Shown here: positions 50,313 through 59,699 of the stretch, in pieces
How the letters are laid out: every line of letters begins with the position of its first letter
Position numbering within the stretch: the stretch's first letter is position 1
Source of the DNA: Mycobacterium gordonae
GTDB lineage: Bacteria > Actinomycetota > Actinomycetes > Mycobacteriales > Mycobacteriaceae
Direction: 5' to 3'
DNA: 64,000 nt
NCBI RefSeq assembly: GCF_002101675.1
Contig: NZ_LQOY01000241.1
Span: 48,444-112,443 of the forward strand
The notes under the pieces: model-generated
The model's input: only the letters and a program-made list of their open reading frames with translations
What the model was told of the DNA's origin: nothing
Database searches by the model: none
Program-made: the position numbers and the translations under genes

Positions 50313-51932
50313 ATGCTCCAGGTGACGCGACCCAACTTTCTGGTGATTGTGGCCGACGATCTCGGCTTCTCCGACCTCGGCGCCTTCGGGGGCGAGATCA
50401 ATACCCCCAATCTGGACCGGCTGGCCTATCAGGGGGTCCGGTTCACCGACTTCCATTCGGCGCCGGCCTGCTCGCCCACCCGCGCGATGCTGCTCACCGG
50501 CATCGATCACCACATCGCGGGCATCGGCACCATGCTGGAGGTGGCCGTCCCCGGCTTCCAGGGCGCGCCGGGCTACGAAGGCTACTTGAACGACCGGGTG
50601 GTCGCGCTGCCGGAACTGCTGCGCGATGCCGGCTACCTGACGCTGATGTCGGGCAAATGGCATCTGGGCGCCACCATTGAAACGTCGCCGTGGGCACGTG
50701 GTTTCGAGCGCTCCTTCGCGCTGCTGCCGGCCGGCGCCAGCCACTACGGCGGCGGAGGCGGCGGATTTCTTTCGGTGCCAACCCAATACACCGAGGACGA
50801 CCACTTCGTCACCGTCGGCGAGGACTTCTACTCGTCGGACTACTACACCGACACTTTGTTGCGTTATCTGGGTGAACGTTCCCCCGACGACGAGCGACCG
50901 TTCTTCGCCTATCTGCCGTTTCAGGCGCCACACTGGCCGCTGCAGGCACCCGACGAATCCATCGCGACCTACCGCGGCCGCTACGACGCCGGGCCGGACG
51001 TGTTGCGCGAGGAACGGCTGGCCGCACTGAAGCGACTGGGCCTCTGTCCGCCCGATGTCGAGGCGCATCCCGTGGTGGCCGACGGCGCCCCGGAATGGGA
51101 CGACATGTCCGACGACGAGCGGGCGCGCTCGGCGCGCAGCATGGAGGTCTATGCCGGGATGGTGGACCGGATGGACTGGAACATCGGCCGGGTCGTCGAC
51201 TACCTGTCCGAGACCGGCGAATTGGACAACACGGTGGTGATCTTCCTGTCCGACAACGGCGCTGAGGGCGCGATCGTGGAGGCGATGCCGCTGCGCGGCC
51301 CGCAGATCGCCGCGCAGATCGAAAAGTACTGCGACAACAGCCTAGACAACCTCGGCCGCCCCAGCTCCTACATCTGGTACGGCCCGCGCTGGGCGCAGGC
51401 CGCCACCGCGCCGTCCCGTCTGCACAAAGCCTTCACCACCGAAGGAGGTATCCGGGTGGTCGGCTTCGCCACCTGGCCGGGCTTCGAGCGGCAAGGGGAG
51501 ATCGGCACCGCGTTCACGACCGCCATGGACATCGCGCCTACCGTGCTGGAATTGGCCGGCGTCGAGCATCCCGGCGCCAGCTATCGCGGCCGCCAGGTGG
51601 CACCGATGCAAGGGCGCTCGATGGTGGGGTATCTCTCGGGCGGAGCGCACAGCGTGCACGACGCGCAGACCGGTACCGGGTGGGAGTTGTTCGGCCGGCG
51701 CGCGATTCGGCAGGGCGACTGGAAGGCATTGCACCTACCCGCGCCGTATGGCCCCGGGGTCTGGCAACTGTATGACCTCGCGGCCGATCCCGGTGAGATC
51801 CACGATCTGGCCGCAGAGCATCCGGACAAGCTTGCCGAACTCGTCGCGCTGTGGGAACGCTATGTCGCGGACAACGGAGTGATCGTCGAGCCGATATCGG
51901 TTTTCGACGCCGACCCGTCGCTGTTCGGCTGA
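50313..51932 (+). CDS. Type I arylsulfatase
   Basis: The 539-residue enzyme hydrolyses sulfate esters. The active-site motif C-S-P-T-R at residues 53-57 is the formylglycine signature. Metal-binding residues are visible in VIVADDLGFSDLG at the start and FLSDNGAEGA near 307. WHLG (active-site Lys/His stretch GKWHLG) is present. No signal peptide is seen, so it may be cytoplasmic. An in-frame GTG at 50322 and longer readings upstream exist; ATG 50313 sits where homology begins. It converges with the desaturase gene. Confidence 0.93.
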   Translation: MLQVTRPNFLVIVADDLGFSDLGAFGGEINTPNLDRLAYQGVRFTDFHSAPACSPTRAMLLTGIDHHIAGIGTMLEVAVPGFQGAPGYEGYLNDRVVALPELLRDAGYLTLMSGKWHLGATIETSPWARGFERSFALLPAGASHYGGGGGGFLSVPTQYTEDDHFVTVGEDFYSSDYYTDTLLRYLGERSPDDERPFFAYLPFQAPHWPLQAPDESIATYRGRYDAGPDVLREERLAALKRLGLCPPDVEAHPVVADGAPEWDDMSDDERARSARSMEVYAGMVDRMDWNIGRVVDYLSETGELDNTVVIFLSDNGAEGAIVEAMPLRGPQIAAQIEKYCDNSLDNLGRPSSYIWYGPRWAQAATAPSRLHKAFTTEGGIRVVGFATWPGFERQGEIGTAFTTAMDIAPTVLELAGVEHPGASYRGRQVAPMQGRSMVGYLSGGAHSVHDAQTGTGWELFGRRAIRQGDWKALHLPAPYGPGVWQLYDLAADPGEIHDLAAEHPDKLAELVALWERYVADNGVIVEPISVFDADPSLFG

Positions 51933-51945
51933 AACCCCCGGCGAT

Positions 51946-53349
51946 TCAGTCCTTCCCGCGTGGCGGAGGCTGGACCTCGACGCCGCCTGACGTGTGCTCG
52001 GGTCCGGCGTCGGGGTGTTCGGCCGGGACCCGCTCGCGGTACTTCGCAGCCTCGCCGGGACCGGGATTTTCCGCGGACCGCTTCTCACCGCGGTACGGAC
52101 CGGGCTTCGGCCGCGGCTTACCCCCCGGGAAGGCCAACCGAAAGATGGTACGGTGCACCATGAACCATTGCTTGCCGAAGCGCCCGGAGTTGTAGGGCAG
52201 CTCGTAGCGTTCGCAGATGTCCTTGATCTTCGGTGCGATCTCCGAATACCGGCTGCTCGGCATGTCGGGATACAGGTGATGCTCCACCTGATAACCGAGA
52301 TTGCCGCTGATCACGTGGAACAGCGGGCTGCCCTCGATGTTGGCCGCGCCGACCAGCTGCCGCAGGTACCACTCCCCGCGGGTTTCGTCCTCGACCTCTT
52401 CCTGGCTGAACGTGTAGGTCTGGTCCGGGAAGTGACCGCAGAAGATGATGGCGTGCGCCCACACATTGCGGATGACATTGGCCAGGGCGTCGGCGGCGAG
52501 GGTGCGCAGGTAGGTGCTTTCGACGCCGGGCAGCACCTTGTCGAAAAACGTTGCCATCGAACCGATCCGGCCCCTGTTGGAGATCTTGCGAAGTCGTCGC
52601 CCGAGGCGAGATTCGGCCGGCTGGTCGAGTCGTCCGCGCAGGGCCAGCTGGGCCAGCGCGAAGGCTCCCGCACTGATCAACGGCCAGCCCAGGTAGTCCT
52701 TGTTGACTTGCGAGCGGGCCTTGACGCCAATGCCTTTCAGGTCCTTCCGGACTTCTGACCAAGGCTTCTCGCGGGCGCGGATGGCGTCGATGTCCATGTC
52801 GTGCACGGCCACGCCCCACTCGAACAGAACGGTCAGCAGCGCGTTGTAGAAGAACTGGCCCAGATACCTGGGGTGCCACTTCTGGTTCGGATCGATCCGC
52901 ATGATCTCGTAGCCGAGATCCTTGTCCTTGCCGCGGATATTGGTATAGGTGTGATGGATGTAGTTGTGCGAGTGCTTCCACGACTCAGCGGTGGAGGCAG
53001 TGTCCCAGTCCCACACCGAGGAATGAATATCGGGATCGTTCATCCAATCCCATTGGCCGTGCATGACGTTGTGGCCGATTTCCATGTTCTCCAGAATCTT
53101 GGCCATGCCCAGCAGTGCGGTTCCGAGAATCCACGCGGTCCTCGACCTGGACGCGAGCAGTAAGACCCGCCCGACCACCACGATCTGGCGTTGCGTGGAG
53201 ATGACTGTCTTGATGTAGTTGCGGTCACGTTCGCCGAGGTCGGCGAAAACCTCGTCGTGGATCGCGTCGAGTTCTTTCCCGATCTTCTCCCGTTCTTGTT
53301 CGCTCAGGTGGGCGAACGGGCTTTCGGGCCGTTGCAAAGTAGAGGTCAC
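51946..53349 (-). CDS. Membrane acyl-CoA desaturase, DesA3-like
   Basis: The 467-residue di-iron desaturase inserts a double bond in fatty acyl-CoA at the membrane. The three His boxes are GHNVMHGQW, HSHNYIHHTYTN and QVEHHLYPD, with the further H in IFCGHFPD. It is clearly homologous to DesA3 (Rv3229c), though the middle region and the Pro-rich tail diverge. Start is GTG at 53349, with AAAGGAA upstream; the open frame extends 37 codons further. Only 16 bases separate it from the upstream reductase, which should supply electrons. Confidence 0.93.
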   Translation of the reverse strand: MTSTLQRPESPFAHLSEQEREKIGKELDAIHDEVFADLGERDRNYIKTVISTQRQIVVVGRVLLLASRSRTAWILGTALLGMAKILENMEIGHNVMHGQWDWMNDPDIHSSVWDWDTASTAESWKHSHNYIHHTYTNIRGKDKDLGYEIMRIDPNQKWHPRYLGQFFYNALLTVLFEWGVAVHDMDIDAIRAREKPWSEVRKDLKGIGVKARSQVNKDYLGWPLISAGAFALAQLALRGRLDQPAESRLGRRLRKISNRGRIGSMATFFDKVLPGVESTYLRTLAADALANVIRNVWAHAIIFCGHFPDQTYTFSQEEVEDETRGEWYLRQLVGAANIEGSPLFHVISGNLGYQVEHHLYPDMPSSRYSEIAPKIKDICERYELPYNSGRFGKQWFMVHRTIFRLAFPGGKPRPKPGPYRGEKRSAENPGPGEAAKYRERVPAEHPDAGPEHTSGGVEVQPPPRGKD

Positions 53350-53365
53350 TGCGAGTTCCTTTCCG

Positions 53366-54469
53366 TCACAGTTCGAGTTCGACGTCGCCTTCGGCACTGT
53401 TGATGCAGATGCGGACGTCCTGTCCCGTGGGTTCGGTGATGTCGCCCGAGCGCAGATCACGCAGCTTGCCCGATTTGAGCGTGCCTACGCAGGTGTGGCA
53501 GATGCCGATTCGGCAGCCGAAGTTGAGCTCCAGCCCAGCATTCTCCCCGGCCTCCAGAATGGATGTGCCGCCGTCACATTCGGCGGTCTTGTCGCTCTTG
53601 AGGAAGGTCACCTCGCCGCCCTCACCGGCCGCGGCGTCGCCACCGATCTTCGGCTGGAACCGCTCGTAGTGCAGGCGTTCCGGATCACCGTTGTTCTCCC
53701 AGTGCTCGATCAGCGCGTCGAGCATCTCCTCAGGCCCCGAGCAGAACGCCTCGCGCTCGCGCCAGTCCGGACAGACCTCGTCGAGGTCGCTGGGCTTGAG
53801 CCGCCCGCGATCCGACGTGAGGCGCAGGTCCAGCCGCATTCCGTCATGGCGGTTGTCGAGGTCCTCGAGGACCTCGAGAAACATGATTTGCTCGCGGGTG
53901 CGGGCCGAGTGGATCACCAGCACGTCGCTCATCTCGTCGCGACGGTCGAGGCTGCGCAGCATGCTCATGATCGGGGTGATGCCGCTGCCGGCGCTGATGA
54001 AGAGCATTTTGGCGGGCAGCGGCTCGGGCAGGGTGAACACGCCTTCGATCTCGCCGAGCCGGACCAGCTCCCCGGGCTGAATTCTCTCGACGAGGTAGGG
54101 CGAGACCACGCCGCTGTCGACCTTCTTGGGGGTGACGCTGATCAGGCCGTCGACGGGCTCCGGATCCGAAGTCAGCGAGTAGGCGCGCCAGTGGTACACA
54201 CCGTCGATCACCAGGCCCAGCCGCACGTACTGGCCCGGCTTGTGGCCGGGCCATTCGTAGCCGGGACGGATCAGCACACTGGCCGCTTCCGAGCCCTGCG
54301 GCTCGACCCGCTCGACCTTGCCGCGAAGCTCTTTGGTCGTCCAGAGCGGGTTAATCATCTCGATGTAGTCGTCTGGCTGCAGCGGCTTGAACAACTGTCG
54401 CACCGCTCGCAGGAACAATCTACGCCCGCGGGGGACCTGTGGTTGAGCGCCGCGTTCTGCCATAGACAT
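53366..54469 (-). CDS. Ferredoxin-reductase-type electron donor for desaturase (Rv3230c-like)
   Basis: The 367-residue protein has an FAD-binding ferredoxin-reductase barrel (WRAYSLTSDP), an NAD-binding fold (AGSGITPIMSML) and a C-terminal plant-type [2Fe-2S] domain with Cys in GCRIGICHTCVG and a final Cys in RICINSAEGD. It carries electrons from NADPH to the desaturase, as Rv3230c does for DesA3, and lies first in the same operon. The start ATG 54469 abuts an inverted repeat; an ATG two codons later is possible. Confidence 0.93.
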   Translation of the reverse strand: MSMAERGAQPQVPRGRRLFLRAVRQLFKPLQPDDYIEMINPLWTTKELRGKVERVEPQGSEAASVLIRPGYEWPGHKPGQYVRLGLVIDGVYHWRAYSLTSDPEPVDGLISVTPKKVDSGVVSPYLVERIQPGELVRLGEIEGVFTLPEPLPAKMLFISAGSGITPIMSMLRSLDRRDEMSDVLVIHSARTREQIMFLEVLEDLDNRHDGMRLDLRLTSDRGRLKPSDLDEVCPDWREREAFCSGPEEMLDALIEHWENNGDPERLHYERFQPKIGGDAAAGEGGEVTFLKSDKTAECDGGTSILEAGENAGLELNFGCRIGICHTCVGTLKSGKLRDLRSGDITEPTGQDVRICINSAEGDVELEL

Positions 54470-54470
54470 C

Positions 54471-54490
54471 CAGTATACAGATGTACGCTG
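54471..54490. promoter_or_regulatory. Inverted repeat touching the reductase/desaturase start
   Basis: CAGTATACAGATGTACGCTG has half-sites CAGTATACA and TGTACGCTG that match at 7 of 9 positions about a two-base centre. It starts one base before the reductase ATG and covers its ribosome-binding region, the usual place for a TetR-family operator. No regulator gene is adjacent. Confidence 0.55.
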
Positions 54491-54559
54491 AAACTAGCAT
54501 TCTGAAAAATATCCCATTGCTGTCAACGGTATTGGACACTCGTTGAGTCAGTTAAGTAA

Positions 54560-54573
54560 TGAACATACGTTCA
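54560..54573. promoter_or_regulatory. Inverted repeat in divergent promoter
   Basis: TGAACATACGTTCA is a 5-4-5 perfect inverted repeat in the gap between the reductase/desaturase operon and the SDR gene. The spacing does not fit KstR. Confidence 0.4.
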
Positions 54574-54600
54574 CCGAAGAGTGAAGGCACGCGTCAGCCC

Positions 54601-54649
54601 CACAGGTCGCGCCTGTGAGCAGGATTACCTCTCTACACCGGTTTAAACC
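54601..54649. promoter_or_regulatory. Two further palindromes before the SDR gene
   Basis: CACAGG-TCGCG-CCTGTG (54601-54617) and GGTTTAAACC (54640-54649) are perfect palindromes within 140 bases of the SDR start. They may be operators or hairpins. Confidence 0.35.
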
Positions 54650-54739
54650 TCGCAGACCTTAGCGGCCGAGTGGTGAACGGGCGAAGCTCGACCAGCGTGT
54701 CGCGTCGCGAGATGCACAATCGACGGCTAAGAAGGACCC

Positions 54740-55576
54740 ATGCCGCCGATTGACCTGGCCGGTGCTGCCGTGGCGATCACCGGCGGTGCGCGAGGCATCG
54801 GGCTGGCCACCGCAAAAGCGTTCGCCGCCAGGGGGAGCCGCGTCTTCATCGGTGATCTCGACGCTGATCTGGCGGCCGAGGCCGCCGCCCGGGTCGGCGG
54901 ACAGGGCTACGGTCTGGACGTACGCCGCCGAGAATCCTTCGAGGCGTTTCTTGCTGCGGTCGATGGGGCCGGGGCGCCGCTGACGGTGCTCGTGAATAAC
55001 GCGGGCATCATGCCCGCGGGCCGCTTCGCGGACGAGGATGACGCGATCACCGACGCGATCCTGGACATCAACACCCGGGGTGTGCTCATCGGCACCAAGC
55101 TCGCCTTACCGGGCATGCTCGCGCGCGGCCACGGCCATATTGCGAACATCAGTTCCTATCTGGGCAAGGTCCCCGCAGCCGGCTTGGCGACCTACTGCGC
55201 GAGCAAACATGCGGTAGTCGGGTTCAGCGAGGCCCTGCGCGACGAGCTCGCCGGGACCGGGGTCACCGTCTCGGTCGTGCTGCCCTGCGCCGTGCGCACC
55301 GAGTTGACGGCCGGAGTCAAGCTGGGTGGCGTATTACCCACTGTCGATCCCGAAGACATCGCCGAGGCGGTGGTTCAAGCCTGCGCTCATCGGCGCGCCG
55401 CCGTTGCGGTGCCGCGATGGATGCGGGCATACGAGGCCGCCGCCGCCACGGTGCCGGACCGACTGGTAGCCGCCGTGCGCGGCAGTCTCACCCGGGCGCG
55501 CGTGTTGCGGACTCTGGACACGGATGCCCGCTCCGGCTATGACGCACGGGTGCGCGGTGCGGCTAAGAGTCCGTAA
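54740..55576 (+). CDS. Short-chain dehydrogenase/reductase (SDR)
   Basis: The 278-residue enzyme has the NAD(P) site TGGARGIG (about 14-21), NNAG, catalytic Ser in NISSYLG and YCASK. The C-terminal region (AVPRWMRAYEAAAATVP) resembles mycobacterial SDRs of lipid metabolism. The substrate is unknown. The ATG at 54740 follows AAGGA. It is divergent from the desaturase operon and stands 218 bases before the type III PKS gene. Confidence 0.9.
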   Translation: MPPIDLAGAAVAITGGARGIGLATAKAFAARGSRVFIGDLDADLAAEAAARVGGQGYGLDVRRRESFEAFLAAVDGAGAPLTVLVNNAGIMPAGRFADEDDAITDAILDINTRGVLIGTKLALPGMLARGHGHIANISSYLGKVPAAGLATYCASKHAVVGFSEALRDELAGTGVTVSVVLPCAVRTELTAGVKLGGVLPTVDPEDIAEAVVQACAHRRAAVAVPRWMRAYEAAAATVPDRLVAAVRGSLTRARVLRTLDTDARSGYDARVRGAAKSP

Positions 55577-55794
55577 TTTACTGCACTGCAACAGATCTCG
55601 AAACTGTCAAGGTTGACGCAATAAACACGAAGCAGCACAACGGATTTCCGTCCAACGAGCTTACCCTTGCCTCCGCTGTAGATGCCCTCCCAATAGCCTG
55701 TCAATGTACTGAAGACGCGCCGTAATGCCGAATTGTGTTAGAAGTCACCGCGTCTGGCTGAACTGAATGGCTGTTGCCACACGTCTGCCTGGAC

Positions 55795-56898
55795 ATGACC
55801 GAAACAAGCTACGTCACATCAGCTAAGCAAGCGCGAGCCAGTCGGGGCGCGCCGCGTATCGTCGGGACGGCGCTGGCCCTGCCTCCGCACCGGCACACTC
55901 AGGACCAGATAACATCTGAGCTCGCCGGGGTCAGCGCACCGGAATTCTCGCGCTTCGCCCGGACCTCCGGCGTCGACGAACGCAGTCTCGCACTACCACT
56001 TTCGCGATACCCGAAGCTGACCGGCTTTACCGAAGCCAACAACGCCTACATTGAAATCGCCACGAATCTGGCCGAGGGGGCCATACATTCTGCGCTCGCC
56101 GCGGCGGGCATTCGACCAGACGAAGTAGATACTGTCATGACAGTGTCGAGTACCGGCGTGGCGGTGCCCACCATCGATGCGCGGTTGCTGTCGCGCATCG
56201 GGCTGCGGCCAGACGTCAAGCGTGTTCCGCTGTTCGGTCTCGGATGTGTAGCAGGTGCGGCCGGAATGGCGCGCGTTCACGACTACCTGCGTGGCTTTCC
56301 CGGCGACGTCGCCGTGTTGTTGTCGGTGGAGTTGTGTTCGCTGACTCTGCAGCGCGACGACACGTCGATTCCGGCGCTGATCGGGGTTAGCTTGTTCGGA
56401 GACGGCGCCGCCGCCATCGTCGCCTGCGGAGCAAGCCGAACCTCGCACCGCCCCAACGCATATGCAGATGCACGCATCTTGGCGACACGCAGCCGGGTAA
56501 TTCCGGACTCCGTCGACGTCATGGGCTGGGACATCGGCTCGAGCGGCTTTGCGCTGGTGATGTCGCGCGATGTGCCGAAGATGGCAGACGAGTACCTGCG
56601 GGGGGAAGTGGACGCCTTCCTCGCCGATCACGCCCTCTCGGCTGCCGACATCTCCGCGTGGATCTGCCATCCCGGCGGCCCCAAGGTACTCGACTCTATT
56701 CAGAATGCGGTCGGGCTTGCACCGCAAGCATTGCGCCACAGCCGAAATTCGATGCGAGAGAACGGCAACATGTCGTCGGTTTCCGTTCTCGATGTGCTGG
56801 GCCGCACGCTGGCCGCGCCACCGCCCGAAGGATCTTTCGGCGTCATGCTGGCGATGGGCCCCGGGTTCAGCTTCGAACTGCTGCTGTTGGGCTGGTGA
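55795..56898 (+). CDS. Type III polyketide synthase (chalcone/stilbene-synthase-like, Pks11-type)
   Basis: The 367-residue enzyme condenses an acyl-CoA starter with malonyl-type extenders into pyrones or resorcinols. The triad is intact: Cys151 in GLGCVAGAAG, His292 in WICHPGGPK and Asn325 in ENGNMSSVS. The FGLGCVAGA and MAMGPGF region and overall length follow M. tuberculosis Pks11/Pks10. The ATG is chosen; an in-frame TTG at 55774 is an alternative. The next gene starts four bases after the stop. Confidence 0.94.
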   Translation: MTETSYVTSAKQARASRGAPRIVGTALALPPHRHTQDQITSELAGVSAPEFSRFARTSGVDERSLALPLSRYPKLTGFTEANNAYIEIATNLAEGAIHSALAAAGIRPDEVDTVMTVSSTGVAVPTIDARLLSRIGLRPDVKRVPLFGLGCVAGAAGMARVHDYLRGFPGDVAVLLSVELCSLTLQRDDTSIPALIGVSLFGDGAAAIVACGASRTSHRPNAYADARILATRSRVIPDSVDVMGWDIGSSGFALVMSRDVPKMADEYLRGEVDAFLADHALSAADISAWICHPGGPKVLDSIQNAVGLAPQALRHSRNSMRENGNMSSVSVLDVLGRTLAAPPPEGSFGVMLAMGPGFSFELLLLGW

Positions 56899-56902
56899 GA
56901 CG

Positions 56903-57487
56903 GTGGCGTACTACCTGCTGTTCATTGTCGCCGTCGGCCTGGAACGCGGTGTGGAACTCTTCGTCGGCAACCGCAATGCGGCATGGTCGTTCGCACAGGG
57001 AGGCCGAGAATACGGCCGGGGCCACTACCCGGTGATGGCCGGCATGCACGCGCTGTTGCTGCTCAGCTGCATCGGGGAAGCCTGGGTCGCCCACCGCCCG
57101 TTCATCCCCTGGCTGGGCTGGGCGATGGCCGCCGTCGTGTTCGGCAGCACAGCGGTGCGGTGGCGCTGCGTCACGGTGCTCGGCAAGCGCTGGAACCCGC
57201 GTCTGATCGTGATACCCGGCGCTCCATTGATCAGCGGCGGGCCTTATCGCTGGCTTCGTCACCCCAACTACGCGGCGGTCACCGCCGAGGTGGCGGCGCT
57301 GCCGCTGGTTCATTCCGCCTGGCTGACCGCAATCGCCTTCAGTATCGCCAACGCGTTGGTGCTCAAGGTGCGGATCCGAGCGGAAAACGTAGCCCTGGAT
57401 GCCGCCGTCACCGGGTCCGGCTCCCGCGACCCCGCCGCGACAGGCACTTCCGATACTGACGGTAGCGGAATAGAGTGGGGGAGGTGA
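56903..57487 (+). CDS. Isoprenylcysteine carboxyl methyltransferase-like membrane protein
   Basis: The 194-residue protein has five or so membrane helices and the ICMT motif GGPYRWLRHPNYAAV (about 112-126) with a downstream Glu. In bacteria such proteins often lie next to type III PKS genes and O-methylate alkylpyrones or alkylresorcinols, as in Streptomyces SrsB and Bacillus BpsB. The GTG start is at 56903. Its stop overlaps the start of the next gene. The Gly/Thr/Ser-rich tail is unusual. Confidence 0.87.
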   Translation: MAYYLLFIVAVGLERGVELFVGNRNAAWSFAQGGREYGRGHYPVMAGMHALLLLSCIGEAWVAHRPFIPWLGWAMAAVVFGSTAVRWRCVTVLGKRWNPRLIVIPGAPLISGGPYRWLRHPNYAAVTAEVAALPLVHSAWLTAIAFSIANALVLKVRIRAENVALDAAVTGSGSRDPAATGTSDTDGSGIEWGR

Positions 57488-59682
57488 CCAGCCCTGTCGA
57501 CGGCAAGTACCTGCATACCTGCCCATTGTGTGAAGCCATGTGCGGCTTGGATATCCGCGTCCAAGGCGGCAAAGTCGCCGGCATTCGCGGCAATCGGGAC
57601 GATGTGTGGAGCCGCGGACACATCTGCCCCAAGGGCGCCGCGCTGGCCGCGTTGCACGACGACCCGGACCGGATTCGGCAACCGCTGATCAAAGTGGACG
57701 GGCGGTGGCACGAGGTCAGCTGGGACGCCGCATTTCGGCGCTGCACCGAATTGCTGGCGCCGGTGATCCGCAAGTATGGGATCGGCGCCGTCACGGCGTA
57801 CACCGGCAACCCACTGGCGCACTCGTTCTCGCTGGCCCGTTACGCGGGCGTGCTGCTGGGCATGTCCGGCATCCCGGTCACCTATTCGCCTGGAACGGTC
57901 GACCAGTGGCCGAAAAACCCTTCGTCGCATCTGATGTACGGCGGCTGGTGGAACTTCCCGGTGCCCGATATCGAACGCACGGACCTGCTGGTGATCATGG
58001 GCGCTAACCCTGCCGCGTCGCAGGGTTCACTGCTTGCGGCGCCGAACGTGATGGGCCTGATCGACGCGATTCGCAAGCGCGGCAAGGTGATCGTGATCGA
58101 TCCGGTGCGGACCCGCACCGCCGATCACGCCGATGAGTGGCTACCGATCGTGCCCGGCACCGACGCGGCACTGTTGCTTGCCGTCGCGCATGTCCTGTTC
58201 GCCGAGGATCTGGTGGCGCCCGGGCCGCACGTCGAAGGCGTGGACACGATGCGCCGGGTGGCGGCGCAGTGGCCGCCGGGCCGAGTGAGTGCCGTCACCG
58301 GCATCGGCGAAGAGCGCATCCGAGAGCTGGCCCGCGAACTGGCCGGTACCGCCAAGTCCGTGGTGTACGGCCGAATCGGACTGTGTAACCAGGAATTCGG
58401 CAGCCTGGCCAGTTGGCTGGTCGACGTCGTCAACATCCTCACCGGGCATTTCGACACACCGGGCGGCGCGATGTTCCCGCGGCCGGCGGCCTGGTCCATC
58501 ACAACGCAACCGTTGCCGGGCCTGGAGGACGGCGCGCCGGAATTCGGTCGTTGGCACACCCGGGTGCGCGGGGCGAAGGAAGTTCTCGGCCAGGTTCCGG
58601 TGTCCTGCATGGTCGAGGAGATCGCGACTCCGGGGGAGGGGCAGCTGAAGGCGCTGATCACCGTCGCCGGCAATCCGGTGCTCTCCTCGCCCGGCGGCGA
58701 CAAGCTCGACGAGGCTCTTCCGATGCTGGAAGCGATGATCTCCGTTGACAATTGGCTCAACGAGACCACCCGCCACGCCGACGTGCTCCTGCCCGGGCTG
58801 TCACCGCTCGAGCAGCCGCACCACGACGACCTGGTGCTGCAGTTCGCGATTCGCAGCTTCGCCAACTATTCGGCGCCGGTGTTCGACCCGGGCGAGCGGC
58901 CACACGAGTGGGAGATCTTGATCCGACTCACCGGACTGTGCACCGGCACGCCCGCCGAGGATGTCGACGTCGACGCCATCGACGACGGCTTCTTCGACTA
59001 TCTCGCATTCACCCGAGGGCTCGACGGGGCCACCATTCGGCAGCGCTACCAGCACGGCGGCCCGGAGCGAATGCTGGATCTGACCCTGCGCACGGGCCCC
59101 TTCGGCGACCGGTACGGCGACAACCCGGGCGGTCTCACCCTTGACCTGCTCAAGGCCCACCCGAATGGAATCGACTTCGGGCCGATGGTGCCCCAGCTAC
59201 CCGGGATCCTCGGGACCGCGGACAAGAAGATTCGGCTTGCCCCGCAGTACCTGCTGGACGACCTTTCGCGACTGGCCGCCCGGCTGGAACGTCCCGCCGC
59301 CCCCCTGGTGCTAGTCAATCGACGGCATCTGCGTTCGAACAACTCGTGGCTGCACAATGTGCCCGCGTTGATGAAGGGCCGCGACCGTTGCACGCTGCTG
59401 ATGCATCCTGCGGACGCCGCCCGGTACCGTGTCTCCGACGAGGACATCGTCACGGTGAAGTCGGAGTCCGGCGAAATCAAGGTGCCGGTCGAGATCACCG
59501 AAGCGATAAGTCCCGGTGTGGTGTCAATGCCGCACGGCTGGGGTCACGACAAGGCGGGTACGCGCTTGTCGGTGGCCAACGGCTCGCCTGGCGTAAACAC
59601 CAATGTGCTCTCGCCTCCGACCCTGATCGACGAGCCGTCGGGCAACGGCGTTCTCAACGGAATCCCGGTCACCGTCAGCTGA
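57484..59682 (+). CDS. Molybdopterin oxidoreductase (DMSO-reductase/BisC family)
   Basis: The 732-residue enzyme carries an N-terminal [4Fe-4S] motif CPLCEAMC with a later CPKG, then the molybdopterin and dinucleotide domains (VIMGANPAASQGSL, IVIDPVRTRTADHADEW) and a C-terminal dinucleotide-binding domain (NRRHLRSNNSWLHN). It should bind a bis-molybdopterin guanine dinucleotide cofactor and act as an oxidoreductase. No Tat signal is seen, so it is probably cytoplasmic. The GTG at 57484 overlaps the methyltransferase stop (GTGA); GTG at 57475 is an alternative. The link to a type III PKS is unusual. Confidence 0.93.
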   Translation: MTSPVDGKYLHTCPLCEAMCGLDIRVQGGKVAGIRGNRDDVWSRGHICPKGAALAALHDDPDRIRQPLIKVDGRWHEVSWDAAFRRCTELLAPVIRKYGIGAVTAYTGNPLAHSFSLARYAGVLLGMSGIPVTYSPGTVDQWPKNPSSHLMYGGWWNFPVPDIERTDLLVIMGANPAASQGSLLAAPNVMGLIDAIRKRGKVIVIDPVRTRTADHADEWLPIVPGTDAALLLAVAHVLFAEDLVAPGPHVEGVDTMRRVAAQWPPGRVSAVTGIGEERIRELARELAGTAKSVVYGRIGLCNQEFGSLASWLVDVVNILTGHFDTPGGAMFPRPAAWSITTQPLPGLEDGAPEFGRWHTRVRGAKEVLGQVPVSCMVEEIATPGEGQLKALITVAGNPVLSSPGGDKLDEALPMLEAMISVDNWLNETTRHADVLLPGLSPLEQPHHDDLVLQFAIRSFANYSAPVFDPGERPHEWEILIRLTGLCTGTPAEDVDVDAIDDGFFDYLAFTRGLDGATIRQRYQHGGPERMLDLTLRTGPFGDRYGDNPGGLTLDLLKAHPNGIDFGPMVPQLPGILGTADKKIRLAPQYLLDDLSRLAARLERPAAPLVLVNRRHLRSNNSWLHNVPALMKGRDRCTLLMHPADAARYRVSDEDIVTVKSESGEIKVPVEITEAISPGVVSMPHGWGHDKAGTRLSVANGSPGVNTNVLSPPTLIDEPSGNGVLNGIPVTVS

Positions 59683-59699
59683 TTTCGGAAGCGGGCCGG

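Noticed and set aside
54560..54573. TGAACATACGTTCA as a KstR site
   Set aside because: Its half-sites are separated by four bases, while KstR needs AACNNGTT.
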